Assembly: GCF_000565285.1 (NCBI RefSeq)
Contig: NZ_APVL01000023.1
Span: 1-55,698, forward strand
Length of the DNA: 55,698 nucleotides
Direction: 5' to 3'
DNA from: Cytobacillus firmus DS1
GTDB lineage: Bacteria; Bacillota; Bacilli; Bacillales; Cytobacillaceae
Shown here piece after piece: positions 7,183 to 15,781 of this stretch. The notes under the pieces are model-generated. The model was not told the DNA's origin, made no database searches, and worked only from the letters and a program-made list of their open reading frames with translations. Position 1 is the stretch's first letter. Every line of letters begins with the position of its first letter. The position numbers and the translations under genes were made by a program.

Positions 7183-8388
7183 TTAGCCAACGTGCTGGAA
7201 TATTTCAAACATCGGTACCATAATAGAGGTGACTATAGTCCCGACTATGCTGGCCAGAAAGACGATCATGAGCGGTTCAATGAGTGATTTTAATCTGTCT
7301 GTGGCGCTTTCTACTTCTTTTTCGTAAAAGTCAGCTACCTTACCAAGCATCGCATCCAGCGATCCTGATTCTTCCCCGATTGCAATCATTTGTGACACCA
7401 GCGGCGGGAAAACCCAGTGTTTTTTCATAGGTTCTGTCAGAGACTTCCCCTGCTCCAGTGAATCTCTTGATTTTGCAATCACCTTTGCCATTACTTCATT
7501 TTCTACAATACTTTCCACAATGCTCAGGGCCTGCAGAATCGGCACCGAGCTCGAAAACAGGGAACTTAGGGTCCTTGTCATTCTTGCTATAGCTGCTTTC
7601 TGAAGGATCTTCCCGAAGATCGGCATTCTCAGCAGAAAATAATCAAGATAATATTTACTGGTTTTATTGTTGCGAATTAACACAATGCCCGTAAAGACCG
7701 CTAAAAATAAGATGATGACAACCCACCAGTATTGCTGCATAAACTCACTGGAACTCAGAACAAATTGTGTAATGGCAGGGAGTTCTCCTCCGAAATCCTT
7801 AAACATTTCCACAAAAGTAGGCACAACAGAAACAAGCAGAAAGATAACTACTGCAATAGCTATTATGCCGACAGTTATCGGATAGGCAAGTGCTGATATG
7901 ATTTTCTGCTTTGTGTAATGCTGCTTTTCAAAATGGACCGCAAGCCTTTCGAGCGTTTCGTCCATATTTCCTCCTGCTTCTCCTGCTTTGATCATATTGA
8001 CGAACATACCGCTGAAGATTTTTTTATGCCTTGATGCAGCATCTGATAGCGGAAGTCCATCTCGCAAATCCTGTTCAACTGCCATTAATGCCCTCTTGAG
8101 TGCTTTGCTTTCTGTTTGCTTCGCAAGTATAGCGGTTGATTCTACAACTGTTACGCCCGCTTTCAGCAAAGTGGCGAACTGGCGCAGATAGATGACAAAA
8201 TCCTGGAGCTTGACCGGATTGCCAATTGTTATTTCTTTCGTTAAGAACGTCTCAGGCACTTCCTGAATATCCTGAACTCTTATTCCGCTTTCCTTAAGCT
8301 GAAGCATGGCTTCCCTTTTAGAAACAGCTGTTACAATTCCAGACTTCTTTCCTTTGCGGTCACGCCCGCTGTATTTATAGCGGGGCAT
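7183..8388 (-). CDS. pilC: PilC/GspF-type inner-membrane platform protein
   Basis: A 401-residue polytopic protein with two T2SSF domains: the first about residues 65-190 (FVIYLRQFATLLKAGVTVVES...GEAGGNMDETLERLAVHFE) and the second about 265-390 (MTRTLSSLFSSSVPILQAL...GEESGSLDAMLGKVADFYE), each ending in hydrophobic helices. PilC is the membrane platform rotated by PilB and PilT. Its length matches the family (~400). The start is set at 8388 because AAGGTG lies 7 bases from it and abuts the ATG at 8394. The gene overlaps the end of pilT by 14 bases, implying coupling. Confidence 0.95.
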   Translation of the reverse strand: MPRYKYSGRDRKGKKSGIVTAVSKREAMLQLKESGIRVQDIQEVPETFLTKEITIGNPVKLQDFVIYLRQFATLLKAGVTVVESTAILAKQTESKALKRALMAVEQDLRDGLPLSDAASRHKKIFSGMFVNMIKAGEAGGNMDETLERLAVHFEKQHYTKQKIISALAYPITVGIIAIAVVIFLLVSVVPTFVEMFKDFGGELPAITQFVLSSSEFMQQYWWVVIILFLAVFTGIVLIRNNKTSKYYLDYFLLRMPIFGKILQKAAIARMTRTLSSLFSSSVPILQALSIVESIVENEVMAKVIAKSRDSLEQGKSLTEPMKKHWVFPPLVSQMIAIGEESGSLDAMLGKVADFYEKEVESATDRLKSLIEPLMIVFLASIVGTIVTSIMVPMFEIFQHVG

Positions 8389-9430
8389 GATCATTCACCT
8401 TTTCCTGTATGTACGGCAGTGCTGATTCTTTGGCGATTTTTCCGCTCTCCAATAGAGAAGTAATACTTGTCTCGAGTGTATGCATTCCCTGGGCGCGTGA
8501 CGTTTGCATCACATTAATAATCTGATAGATCTTTTCATTTCTGATCAGGTTTGCCACAGCCGAATTATTCATAAGCACTTCTGTAGCTGCATGACGGCCC
8601 TTCCTGTCTGATGTGAGAAAAAGGCGCTGCGATATAATCGACACTAATACAGAGGCAAGCTGTATTCTGATTTGCGCCTGCTGGGAAGGCGGGAATACAT
8701 CGATAATTCGATTAATCGTAGCTGGGGCACTTGAGGTGTGCAGTGTGCCAAGCACTAAATGGCCAGTTTCGGCCGCTGTTATGGCTGTTTGGATGGTTTC
8801 CAGGTCACGCATTTCCCCTACAAGAATCACATCCGGGTCCTGACGCAAAGCTGCTCTTAATCCATTTGCAAAATGCTTTGTATCAAACCCAACTTCCCGC
8901 TGGTCAATAATGCAATTTCCATGCTTATGAAGATATTCAATCGGGTCCTCGAGCGTAATAATATGCTTTCTCATCGTCTCGTTCATGTAATGGATCATTG
9001 AAGCTAATGTCGTTGATTTTCCGCTTCCCGTCGGCCCTGTCACGAGGACTAGCCCCTGAGGCTTTTCCGCCACTTTCTTTAAGACAGGAGGGAGCCCAAG
9101 TTCTTCTAAAGCAGGAATTCTTGTAGGAACAACACGGATGGCCAGTGAGATGCATGACCGCTGAAAATAAGCATTGACTCTGAAACGGGACAGCCCGGGT
9201 ATTCCATAAGAGAAATCCAGCTCGCCATTATCCTCAAATTTTTTCCATATGTTCGGAGGAATAATGGCTTGAGCCATACCCTCGGTATCTTCTGGACGCA
9301 AGCTTTCTTTCCCATATTTTTTTAAATCACCATTAATCCGTATGACAGGTGGAACCCCAACGGTCAAATGCAGATCTGAAGCCTTCAGCTCATACGCAGC
9401 CCTCAACAGATAGTCTATTTTTGTCTTCAT
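8375..9430 (-). CDS. pilT: PilT pilus retraction ATPase
   Basis: A 351-residue hexameric secretion-type ATPase of standard PilT length. The N-terminal domain (KASDLHLTVGVPPVIRINGDL) is the PilT PAS-like domain; Walker A is GPTGSGKST (132-140); the Asp box is ITLEDPIEYLHKH; Walker B is LRQDPDVILVGEMRD; the His box is TGHLVLGTLHTSSAP. The AIRVVP segment is also present. PilT powers depolymerisation, so this pilus should be retractable, supporting twitching or DNA uptake. The B. subtilis com system has no PilT. AGGAG precedes the ATG; pilB ends 9 bases upstream. Confidence 0.97.
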   Translation of the reverse strand: MKTKIDYLLRAAYELKASDLHLTVGVPPVIRINGDLKKYGKESLRPEDTEGMAQAIIPPNIWKKFEDNGELDFSYGIPGLSRFRVNAYFQRSCISLAIRVVPTRIPALEELGLPPVLKKVAEKPQGLVLVTGPTGSGKSTTLASMIHYMNETMRKHIITLEDPIEYLHKHGNCIIDQREVGFDTKHFANGLRAALRQDPDVILVGEMRDLETIQTAITAAETGHLVLGTLHTSSAPATINRIIDVFPPSQQAQIRIQLASVLVSIISQRLFLTSDRKGRHAATEVLMNNSAVANLIRNEKIYQIINVMQTSRAQGMHTLETSITSLLESGKIAKESALPYIQEKVNDHAPL

Positions 9431-9439
9431 ACTGTACTC

Positions 9440-11107
9440 CTAATCAGGTATAGCTACCCGTAATACTTCTTCGGTAGTTGTAATGCCCTGTTTTACTTTT
9501 AGCAGTCCATCATCAATAAGAAATACTGTTTTGTTTCTTATTGCGTAATCCCTAAGCTTTGAAAATGATTCACCGTTCATAATGATTTTTCGCATCTCAT
9601 CATTAATAACCAGCACTTCGTGAATGGCGATTCTTCCTTTATATCCAGTCATATTGCAGGAGGAACAGCCTTTCCCCCGCACAACCTTCTCAAGTTTTAT
9701 GCCTCTTTTTGCAAAAATTTCAATTTCCCGCTTAGCCGGCTGCAGTTCCTCTGAACAATCCCGGCAGACCTTCCTTACCAGCCGCTGCGCAACAATTCCG
9801 CTCAAAGACGATGCAACAAGAAATGGTTCAACACCCATATCTAGCAGGCGGGTGATGGAGCCTAATGAATCATTTGTATGCAATGTACTAAGCACCAAGT
9901 GCCCCGTTAAGGATGCTCTGATTGAAACTTCCGCCGTTTCCCTATCCCGGATTTCCCCTACCATAATAATATTGGGATCCTGACGCAGAATGGCCCGTAA
10001 ACCTTTTGCAAACGTCATCCCGACATTGGAATTTACTTGAATCTGATTGATTCCTTCAAGCTGATACTCAACCGGATCTTCGACCGTGATAATATTTACT
10101 TCTTCACTGTTCAGGCGATTTAAAGCAGCATATAAAGTAGAAGATTTCCCGGAACCGGTAGGACCTGTTATTAAAACAATGCCTGTGGGTTTTTCAATCA
10201 TTTCTATGAATCTCTGAAGATTTAATTTATTGAAGCCAAGTTTATGGATGTCATTCAAAGCACTGCTTAAATCCAGCAAACGCAGCACAATTTTTTCGCC
10301 GTACACCGTGGGCAATGTGGAAACCCTTAAGTCTACAGGATGAAAATCAATATTAATCTTTATTCTTCCATCCTGGGGAATTCTGTGTTCAGTAATATCC
10401 AGATTGGACATGATTTTAATGCGGGCTGAAAGCACACTTTGCATATGCTTTGGAAGAACACGCTCCGTTCTTAAAACGCCATCAATCCTGTATCTGATCA
10501 GCACCTTTGTTTCCTGGGGATCCAAGTGGATATCACTTGCCTTTAAAGAAGCTGCACTGGCAATGATCTGATTAACAAGCCGGACAACAGGCGAATCCTC
10601 ATCAATCATCTGTTTATCATCAGCTGCTTCAGGACTCCCTGCTGTTCCCAGCAGTTCCTCAAACCCTTCATTCATATCGTAATATTTATTGATTGCCCGG
10701 AGAATATCATCTTTTGTGGCAATGGCTGCTTCAATTTGAAAGCCTGTTGATAACCGCAAATCATCAATTGTGTAAAAGTCCATAGGATCTGCCATAGCGA
10801 CAAATAACTTCTCTCCGTCTTTCTTTAATGGAATAAGGAGATTCCGCTTCGCCACATCTTTTGGCACAATGCTGAAAAGCTTCGTATCAAAAGGGTAGCG
10901 ATACAAGCTGACATGGGGAATCCCAAGCTGAAATTCAAGAACCTCAATCAGCTGCTGTTCTGTAATAAATCCTTTTTGAAGCAAAACATCACCGAGCTTT
11001 TGATTAGAATCCTTTTCTCTAAGAGATGTTTGAAGCTGTTCCTCGGTGATAAGGCCGGCGTCAACCAGCAAATCTCCCAGTCTCTTGCGTATCTGCTTCA
11101 TATCCAT
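9440..11107 (-). CDS. pilB: PilB pilus extension ATPase with MshEN c-di-GMP-binding N-terminus
   Basis: A 555-residue GspE/PilB ATPase. The N-terminus holds two consecutive 24-residue motifs of MshEN type: RLGDLLVDAGLITEEQL.. (residues 9-32) and KLGDVLLQKGFITEQQL.. (37-60), close to the RLGxxLxxxGxIxxxxLxxxLxxQ consensus that binds cyclic di-GMP. Then come the N2 domain, the ATPase core with GPTGSGKSS, ITVEDPVEYQL, LRQDPNIIMVGEIRD and TGHLVLSTLHTNDS, and a tetracysteine zinc site (CRDCSEE...GCSSCNMTGYKGR). It powers pilin polymerisation. The GTG that opens the longest frame precedes the chosen ATG by one codon. Motif 1 ends in Lys rather than Gln, so c-di-GMP binding needs testing. Confidence 0.95.
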   Translation of the reverse strand: MDMKQIRKRLGDLLVDAGLITEEQLQTSLREKDSNQKLGDVLLQKGFITEQQLIEVLEFQLGIPHVSLYRYPFDTKLFSIVPKDVAKRNLLIPLKKDGEKLFVAMADPMDFYTIDDLRLSTGFQIEAAIATKDDILRAINKYYDMNEGFEELLGTAGSPEAADDKQMIDEDSPVVRLVNQIIASAASLKASDIHLDPQETKVLIRYRIDGVLRTERVLPKHMQSVLSARIKIMSNLDITEHRIPQDGRIKINIDFHPVDLRVSTLPTVYGEKIVLRLLDLSSALNDIHKLGFNKLNLQRFIEMIEKPTGIVLITGPTGSGKSSTLYAALNRLNSEEVNIITVEDPVEYQLEGINQIQVNSNVGMTFAKGLRAILRQDPNIIMVGEIRDRETAEVSIRASLTGHLVLSTLHTNDSLGSITRLLDMGVEPFLVASSLSGIVAQRLVRKVCRDCSEELQPAKREIEIFAKRGIKLEKVVRGKGCSSCNMTGYKGRIAIHEVLVINDEMRKIIMNGESFSKLRDYAIRNKTVFLIDDGLLKVKQGITTTEEVLRVAIPD

Positions 11108-11122
11108 CACTGCCTTAACTTA

Positions 11123-12502
11123 TTATTTGACGGCTTCATTTTCTAATCCCCAAAGATCTTCATCATTTTCATTTGCATTCCGGCTGGTTCCTTTATTGCT
11201 GCCTGTTTCATTTAGCTTATTGTCAGGTTTCTGTTCATCTGACGATTTTTCAGCATCTGATTCTGATTTCTCATCCTCACTGCTTACACTGTCTTCAGGC
11301 ACATTTTCCGCCGAATCAGCTGAATCGTCCGTTTGATCCTTTTTAAAAGCCAGACTGTATATAAGGACTTCATGTACTGGCGGATAGAAGTCTTCCGCTA
11401 TTTTCTCAGAGCTTATTATTTTTCCAGACTCATCCATCTGATCACGATATACATTTACCAGGATTCCCTCTTTGCCTTCAGTTCCGATTCGTTTTTGTCC
11501 AAATGGCAGCTTGGCATCTATTTGAATAATCGTTTTTGGCTTAAATGTCTGTTTATCTTTAAGAGAAGGCTGATAGGTGTAGATCGTCTTTGGCCCTTTA
11601 ACAGAAACATACAGAAGCTTATCAAGCTGCTGAAAATTAATCACATATTTATGATCATTTGGGTTAGTAAAAATGAAATCCATTTGTTTCTCTGAGTCAA
11701 CTCTGGCCTCAAAACCCGGTTCAATATATCCCGGAAGCAGTCTTCCAATATGCCTTTCTGTAATCATAAAGTTGGTGTTCAGCAGGGCTTTGTATAGAGC
11801 AGATGAGATGATGCTCATTTCGTCTGCCTCGAACTGAAGACTTCCTCTTTCTTCAGCCAGATCAAGAAAAGAAACCTGCGAATGCGGATCAACTTCGATG
11901 CTGGACTCATTGCCAGCCCACATATTGACAACACTTTCTTTTCCGGTGATTTTAGTTGATGATTCAGCAATCACCTCATCCTCAAAAAGGTCTCCGGGTA
12001 AATAGTTTTGCAGTTTTATCGTATGCTTTCCGCTTTCAAGCAGGGACGCATACATCAGAAGGTCAGCTATAAGTGTCTCGCGGTCAATGCCCTCGGCATA
12101 CAACTCCGGCAGTATTTCTTCCAGAATTGCATTGAGTTTTTTTTCATCTATTTTTGCGATAAGCTGATTTTTTTTGCCTGACAATGCCCGAGAAATACTT
12201 TGTTCTATATCAAACTGATAAAAAGCAGGGATGTCCTCGACTTCTTTAGTTACTTCCTGAAATTGCATTGACAAAACCGTTTCATTAACCCATTGATCCT
12301 GTTTTTCAGTTATATAGGATATTGCCCGGGACTTATCCATACCTGTTACATCTTCGTTTCCGATTAAGGTTCCGGAAGCAAATTTGTCTTGATCAGAAAA
12401 AATCATTCCGTAAGCTGCAGTTCCAAAATATGAAAAGCCGAATATAAATAAGGTGCAGAGCGCCGTAATCAAAAACAGCTTTATAATCTGAGGATTCCTC
12501 AC
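11123..12502 (-). CDS. Membrane-anchored VanW/G5-like protein of the pilus cluster
   Basis: A 459-residue protein with one N-terminal transmembrane anchor (about 8-32) and an extracellular body. The region after the anchor (GTLIGNEDVTGMDKSRAISYITEKQDQW) resembles the peptidoglycan-binding_4 repeat of YoaR/VanW-like proteins; the middle (about 225-310) is a divergent VanW-like domain; about 310-375 looks like a G5-type beta domain (KRIGTEGKEGILVNVYRD...IAEDFYPPVHEVLIYS). The C-terminal ~80 residues are Asp/Glu/Ser-rich and likely disordered. It is 15 bases upstream of pilB and 19 after the PRC-barrel gene. In a cell without secretin it could help the fibre pass the peptidoglycan; that role is inferred. 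GTG start after AAGGAGGAAG. Confidence 0.7.
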   Translation of the reverse strand: MRNPQIIKLFLITALCTLFIFGFSYFGTAAYGMIFSDQDKFASGTLIGNEDVTGMDKSRAISYITEKQDQWVNETVLSMQFQEVTKEVEDIPAFYQFDIEQSISRALSGKKNQLIAKIDEKKLNAILEEILPELYAEGIDRETLIADLLMYASLLESGKHTIKLQNYLPGDLFEDEVIAESSTKITGKESVVNMWAGNESSIEVDPHSQVSFLDLAEERGSLQFEADEMSIISSALYKALLNTNFMITERHIGRLLPGYIEPGFEARVDSEKQMDFIFTNPNDHKYVINFQQLDKLLYVSVKGPKTIYTYQPSLKDKQTFKPKTIIQIDAKLPFGQKRIGTEGKEGILVNVYRDQMDESGKIISSEKIAEDFYPPVHEVLIYSLAFKKDQTDDSADSAENVPEDSVSSEDEKSESDAEKSSDEQKPDNKLNETGSNKGTSRNANENDEDLWGLENEAVK

Positions 12503-12521
12503 ATTGAGCTTCCTCCTTCAA

Positions 12522-13256
12522 TTATGCATTCACATTCATTGACAGGTTTACAACCACATTGGGGCCTTCTTCTTGAGCAATCTGTACATCCTGTTCGGAT
12601 AAAATCCGCCCGGACGGGAACAATATGTTTCCATTTAAGTCATAGATATCCGCTTCTAATTCTTTCCCGACTAATAATTCCATTTGTTTGTTTTTCAATG
12701 ATTGAAGCTGATCCGTATTTTCTCCTTCACTTGGAACCTCTTCATTGCTCATTATAGGGTTCAGCAATGATACACTGTTTAAAAACCTTTCAGATGCGTC
12801 TTCTTTTACAATAAGAATATCCTTACCGTATGTTAAGATTTCTTCAGCAGCTAATACTGCAGAAGCATCTGAAAGCTGAATTTCTACACCCAGAATATTT
12901 CCTGTATCTTCATCTGTGTAAAACTCCGCTGTTTCCCCCAATAATTGGCCTTTTCGTGTCATTACCTTAGTTTGGGTAATGCGAATCTTTTTGTTTACCA
13001 GCTGATTTGCAATTGGGATTTCATTTAAATCAATTACCGCACGGTCACTTTCCACTGTTACCGCGTATTCTCCAATACCAATAATTTTTTTGAATGGTAT
13101 GGCCTTTACACTGACTTGCCAATCTTCGTGCTCGATTGTTAAGAAATCGATTGAACCTTTTTCAGGGTTTATGACTAATGTTTTCACTGTTCCAATTTCC
13201 TGGCCTTCCAGAATAGAGATAATAGGAAGACCTGTAATTTCTGTACTTTTTTTCAT
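12522..13256 (-). CDS. PRC-barrel domain protein
   Basis: A 244-residue soluble protein without signal peptide. Residues 6-75 (GLPIISILEGQEIGTVKTLVINPEKGSIDFLTIE) fit a PRC-barrel, and a second similar barrel starts at about 90 (KKIRITQTKVMTRKGQLLGETAEFYTDEDTGNILGVEIQL). After a linker, the C-terminus (GKELEADIYDLNGNILFPSGRILSEQDVQIAQEEG) resembles a small beta module often seen with regulatory domains. PRC-barrels occur in ribosome-maturation, photosynthetic and regulatory proteins. Its AAGGTGAT ribosome site overlaps the stop of the upstream acidic-protein gene, so translation is probably coupled. The function in pilus biology is unknown; a scaffold or regulator is a guess. Confidence 0.75.
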   Translation of the reverse strand: MKKSTEITGLPIISILEGQEIGTVKTLVINPEKGSIDFLTIEHEDWQVSVKAIPFKKIIGIGEYAVTVESDRAVIDLNEIPIANQLVNKKIRITQTKVMTRKGQLLGETAEFYTDEDTGNILGVEIQLSDASAVLAAEEILTYGKDILIVKEDASERFLNSVSLLNPIMSNEEVPSEGENTDQLQSLKNKQMELLVGKELEADIYDLNGNILFPSGRILSEQDVQIAQEEGPNVVVNLSMNVNA

Positions 13257-13268
13257 CTTAACATCACC

Positions 13269-14552
13269 TTATTTATAGTTTTTTCTCTTGGCTGCAGCAG
13301 CATAGGACTTCTGGATAAACCTGATTTCCTCAACAAGGACAGGATAAGCAGAAAATCTGGCTTCAAGACTCTCGGCAAATTCAAGTAATTTATCAAACTC
13401 TTTATGAATGATATAGTGATCAAATAGTAATCTCGCAAATGTGTAATAATCAGAGGGCTGCATATTAGGATTCATACAGCCAATCACTAACACTTCGTAA
13501 CTATCTTTATCAAGGTTATTCCGGGCCAGCTCAAGCTGTGGTGCAATCAGCTGGAACATCTGACTCTGAAATTCAGCTTTGCTTTCCTGATCGGCAGGCT
13601 GCATTTTCTCTTTCAGTGCCGTTTCCTGTTCATGTTCATCGTCTACTCCGATGTCAGTTTCAGCAGCAGACGCCGCTTCATCAATATATAAGGAAGCGTC
13701 ATATTCACTTGAATCCTCCACAGCGAATTGATTCTCTTCAGCCGGATTAACAGCGCTGGGATCATCAGAATCCTCCATAGGATTAGGACTTTCAAAATAT
13801 TCTTCAAGTACATTATCGGAAACCATTATCTTATCTTGAATAGCCGGATCCCCTGTTCCATTAATTACTAAACCAGAATGAACGGAACTTCCCATTTCTT
13901 CATTCATCATATCTTCCAGTTCTGCGAGATAATCGATCTCCGGAATGACTGAATCCATTGTGTTCTCCAATGTATCTTTTTCATCTGTTTCCGGAGCATT
14001 TTCCTCATTTTCTCCTTCTGAAAGCAAAATTTCAATTTCTTCCAAATTGAGATCATCCTGATGACTTTTTTCTTCTGAAGGATCTGCCATAATATTTTCT
14101 ATTAGTAAGTCAATTTGACTATTCGTATTCTCTTCGCTGCTAAAATCTATTAAGTCTAATTCTGCTCGGTCTTCTTCTGATTCCTGCTGAACCAGTATAG
14201 GCAAAGCCGGTTCAGAAGTCTCCTGATCTGCTGCATTCTTTTCATTTAAATTCTCATTCCCAATTCCTGTTTCCATGATTACTGTGGAGAAAGCACCTGC
14301 TTCTTCACCTGCATGAAATAATCCTGTGATTTTATTATTGGCCAGATAGGTACCCGTCAATAAAAGCAGGAAAAGAATAAGTGCTGCCTGCCATTCAGAA
14401 AACAATTCTTTTGCTGTCAGCCCAAGCATCCCCAGCAAAATGGAAACCACAATGACATACATTTTTCCTTTTTTAGTTAAGCCTGAAGGAATGAAATAAA
14501 CAGCAGGAATTATGAAAACTAGAGATGCCAATGCAAAAGCAAGGGTGATCAT
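13269..14552 (-). CDS. Acidic membrane protein heading the pilus operon, function unknown
   Basis: A 427-residue protein I do not recognise. Three hydrophobic segments fill residues 1-70 (MITLAFALASLVFIIPAVYF; MYVIVVSILLGMLGL; ALILFLLLLTGTYLA). About 75-320 is very rich in Asp, Glu, Ser and Asn and probably disordered. The last ~100 residues (FQLIAPQLELARNNLDKDSYEVLVIG..YYTFARLLFDHYIIHKEFDKLLEFAESLEARFS) look like a helical TPR-like bundle. AAAGGAGAG precedes the ATG. It is first in the minus-strand pilus series and ends 13 bases before the PRC-barrel gene. A membrane-tethered scaffold with a charged tether fits the layout, but no partner can be named. Confidence 0.8.
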   Translation of the reverse strand: MITLAFALASLVFIIPAVYFIPSGLTKKGKMYVIVVSILLGMLGLTAKELFSEWQAALILFLLLLTGTYLANNKITGLFHAGEEAGAFSTVIMETGIGNENLNEKNAADQETSEPALPILVQQESEEDRAELDLIDFSSEENTNSQIDLLIENIMADPSEEKSHQDDLNLEEIEILLSEGENEENAPETDEKDTLENTMDSVIPEIDYLAELEDMMNEEMGSSVHSGLVINGTGDPAIQDKIMVSDNVLEEYFESPNPMEDSDDPSAVNPAEENQFAVEDSSEYDASLYIDEAASAAETDIGVDDEHEQETALKEKMQPADQESKAEFQSQMFQLIAPQLELARNNLDKDSYEVLVIGCMNPNMQPSDYYTFARLLFDHYIIHKEFDKLLEFAESLEARFSAYPVLVEEIRFIQKSYAAAAKRKNYK

Positions 14553-14683
14553 TCTATCTCTCCTTTCTTTTTAAGACTTATCAGCTAAACTTATCATAAA
14601 ATACATAATTCGACCTATAAATACAAATCTTGCTATTAAATATTGTATAATACAAATAGGTATTTTGAAAGAAGGAGTGGGCT
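14553..14683. promoter_or_regulatory. Divergent promoter region between the two pilus operons
   Basis: AT-rich spacer driving the minus-strand pil series and the plus-strand minor-pilin operon. On the plus strand TATAAT lies at 14646-14651, inside the perfect 13-base palindrome TTGTATAATACAA (14643-14655). ATACAAAT occurs twice (14631-14638, 14650-14657). On the minus strand TTGTAT, 17 bases, TATTTT is a weak promoter match. The palindrome over the -10 could be an operator; no regulator is identified. Confidence 0.5.
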
Positions 14684-15208
14684 ATGAAATTTAAAAAATC
14701 GCTTGCTAGTTCTAAAGGCTTAACCCTTGTGGAAGTACTTGTTTCACTAACGATTTTAGGGATTGTTTTAATGGGAACCATGAAGTTTTTTTCTCAGGCT
14801 TACACTTATACCAATATGAATGAAAAGAAAACGGCAGCTGTCAATGTTGCAAGAAATGCTTTAATGCATATTGAGAAAGAAAATTTTATAGAAGTAAGAG
14901 AGAAATTCCAGAAAGAGAGTGAATTTTTAAAAATATATATCTGTAAAAATAGCGAAGGTAAATCTATATATAAGAATTTTTGGAATGGGGAATCTCCTGA
15001 ATCGGACTGCAGTCCAATTAAGGTAAATAATATTGAATACAATGTGACCATCAGCTTGCCTGATGAGAAGAATTCAGATACAAAACCTGCCAAAGGGGAA
15101 TACTCTTCCTTTTTTGTGCCTCTTAAAGCTACTGTGATCTGGGAGATAAACGGAAAAGAAGAATCTACAGAAATAGAAGGAGAAATAAAAAGTGAAGATC
15201 TTCGATGA
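14684..15208 (+). CDS. PilV-like minor prepilin
   Basis: A 174-residue prepilin. After the leader MKFKKSLASSKG the helix reads LTLVEVLVSLTILGIVLMGTMKFF, with Glu at +5; VEVLVSL is characteristic of the PilV/GspI group. The mature part continues as a helix (YTYTNMNEKKTAAVNVARNALMHIEKEN) and then a beta-rich domain with two cysteines (IYICKNSEG, SDCSPIKVNN) placed to form a disulfide. AAGGAGT lies 8 bases from the ATG. It is first of three overlapping or adjacent minor-pilin genes and overlaps the next by 17 bases. Confidence 0.88.
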   Translation: MKFKKSLASSKGLTLVEVLVSLTILGIVLMGTMKFFSQAYTYTNMNEKKTAAVNVARNALMHIEKENFIEVREKFQKESEFLKIYICKNSEGKSIYKNFWNGESPESDCSPIKVNNIEYNVTISLPDEKNSDTKPAKGEYSSFFVPLKATVIWEINGKEESTEIEGEIKSEDLR

Positions 15209-15770
15209 GCGCGGTGCCACTCTTTATGAATTGCTTGCCGTTCTGGTAATCAGCAGTATTATTCTTCCGATTATTTATGGAGTATTCACTTCGGGGTATA
15301 AGCTCTACAATAAGATCGGCATTGAGGGACAGCTGCGGGATGATGCCGATTATACAGCAACAATGATCATGAACACATTTTATTCTTTTCCTTTTGACTA
15401 TGTCAGAGAATGCGGTGAAAAAAATTGTATTGAGCTGGTAAATTCATCAAGTACATCTCTAACTAAACAAGAAAAGGAACAGCAGATTTTTTATACCATA
15501 AATCAAAACGCTGCGAATGAAGAGGAGCAGGTGGTCAGGATTGAAATAACTGATTCTGAAAATGACAGCACCCGGAAAACAATCTCAATTGATAGCGCAG
15601 AGATTACTTCTGCAGCTGATTTCAGCGAATCCGCACTAGAAGTTTCCTGTTCTGAATTTAATAATAAAAATGAGGAAGCATGTACAAAGGGAATGATTGA
15701 ATTAATGCTTAAGCTCGATCATGAAAGGCTTGAAGAAAAATTAGAGCTTGATAGTAAGTTTGGATTTTAA
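15192..15770 (+). CDS. PilW-like minor prepilin
   Basis: A 192-residue prepilin starting at GTG with GAAGGAG 9 bases upstream, inside the end of the preceding gene. The leader is very short (MKIFDERG); the helix begins ATLYELLAVLVISSIILPIIYGVF with Glu at +5, in the manner of PilW/GspJ. The exposed part is Glu/Ser-rich and has four cysteines (RECGEKNCIEL and VSCSEFNNKNEEACTK), probably two disulfides. It is the middle gene of the minor-pilin operon, so it probably forms part of the pilus-tip or priming complex with its neighbours. Confidence 0.85.
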   Translation: MKIFDERGATLYELLAVLVISSIILPIIYGVFTSGYKLYNKIGIEGQLRDDADYTATMIMNTFYSFPFDYVRECGEKNCIELVNSSSTSLTKQEKEQQIFYTINQNAANEEEQVVRIEITDSENDSTRKTISIDSAEITSAADFSESALEVSCSEFNNKNEEACTKGMIELMLKLDHERLEEKLELDSKFGF

Positions 15771-15781
15771 GAGGTGATCAT

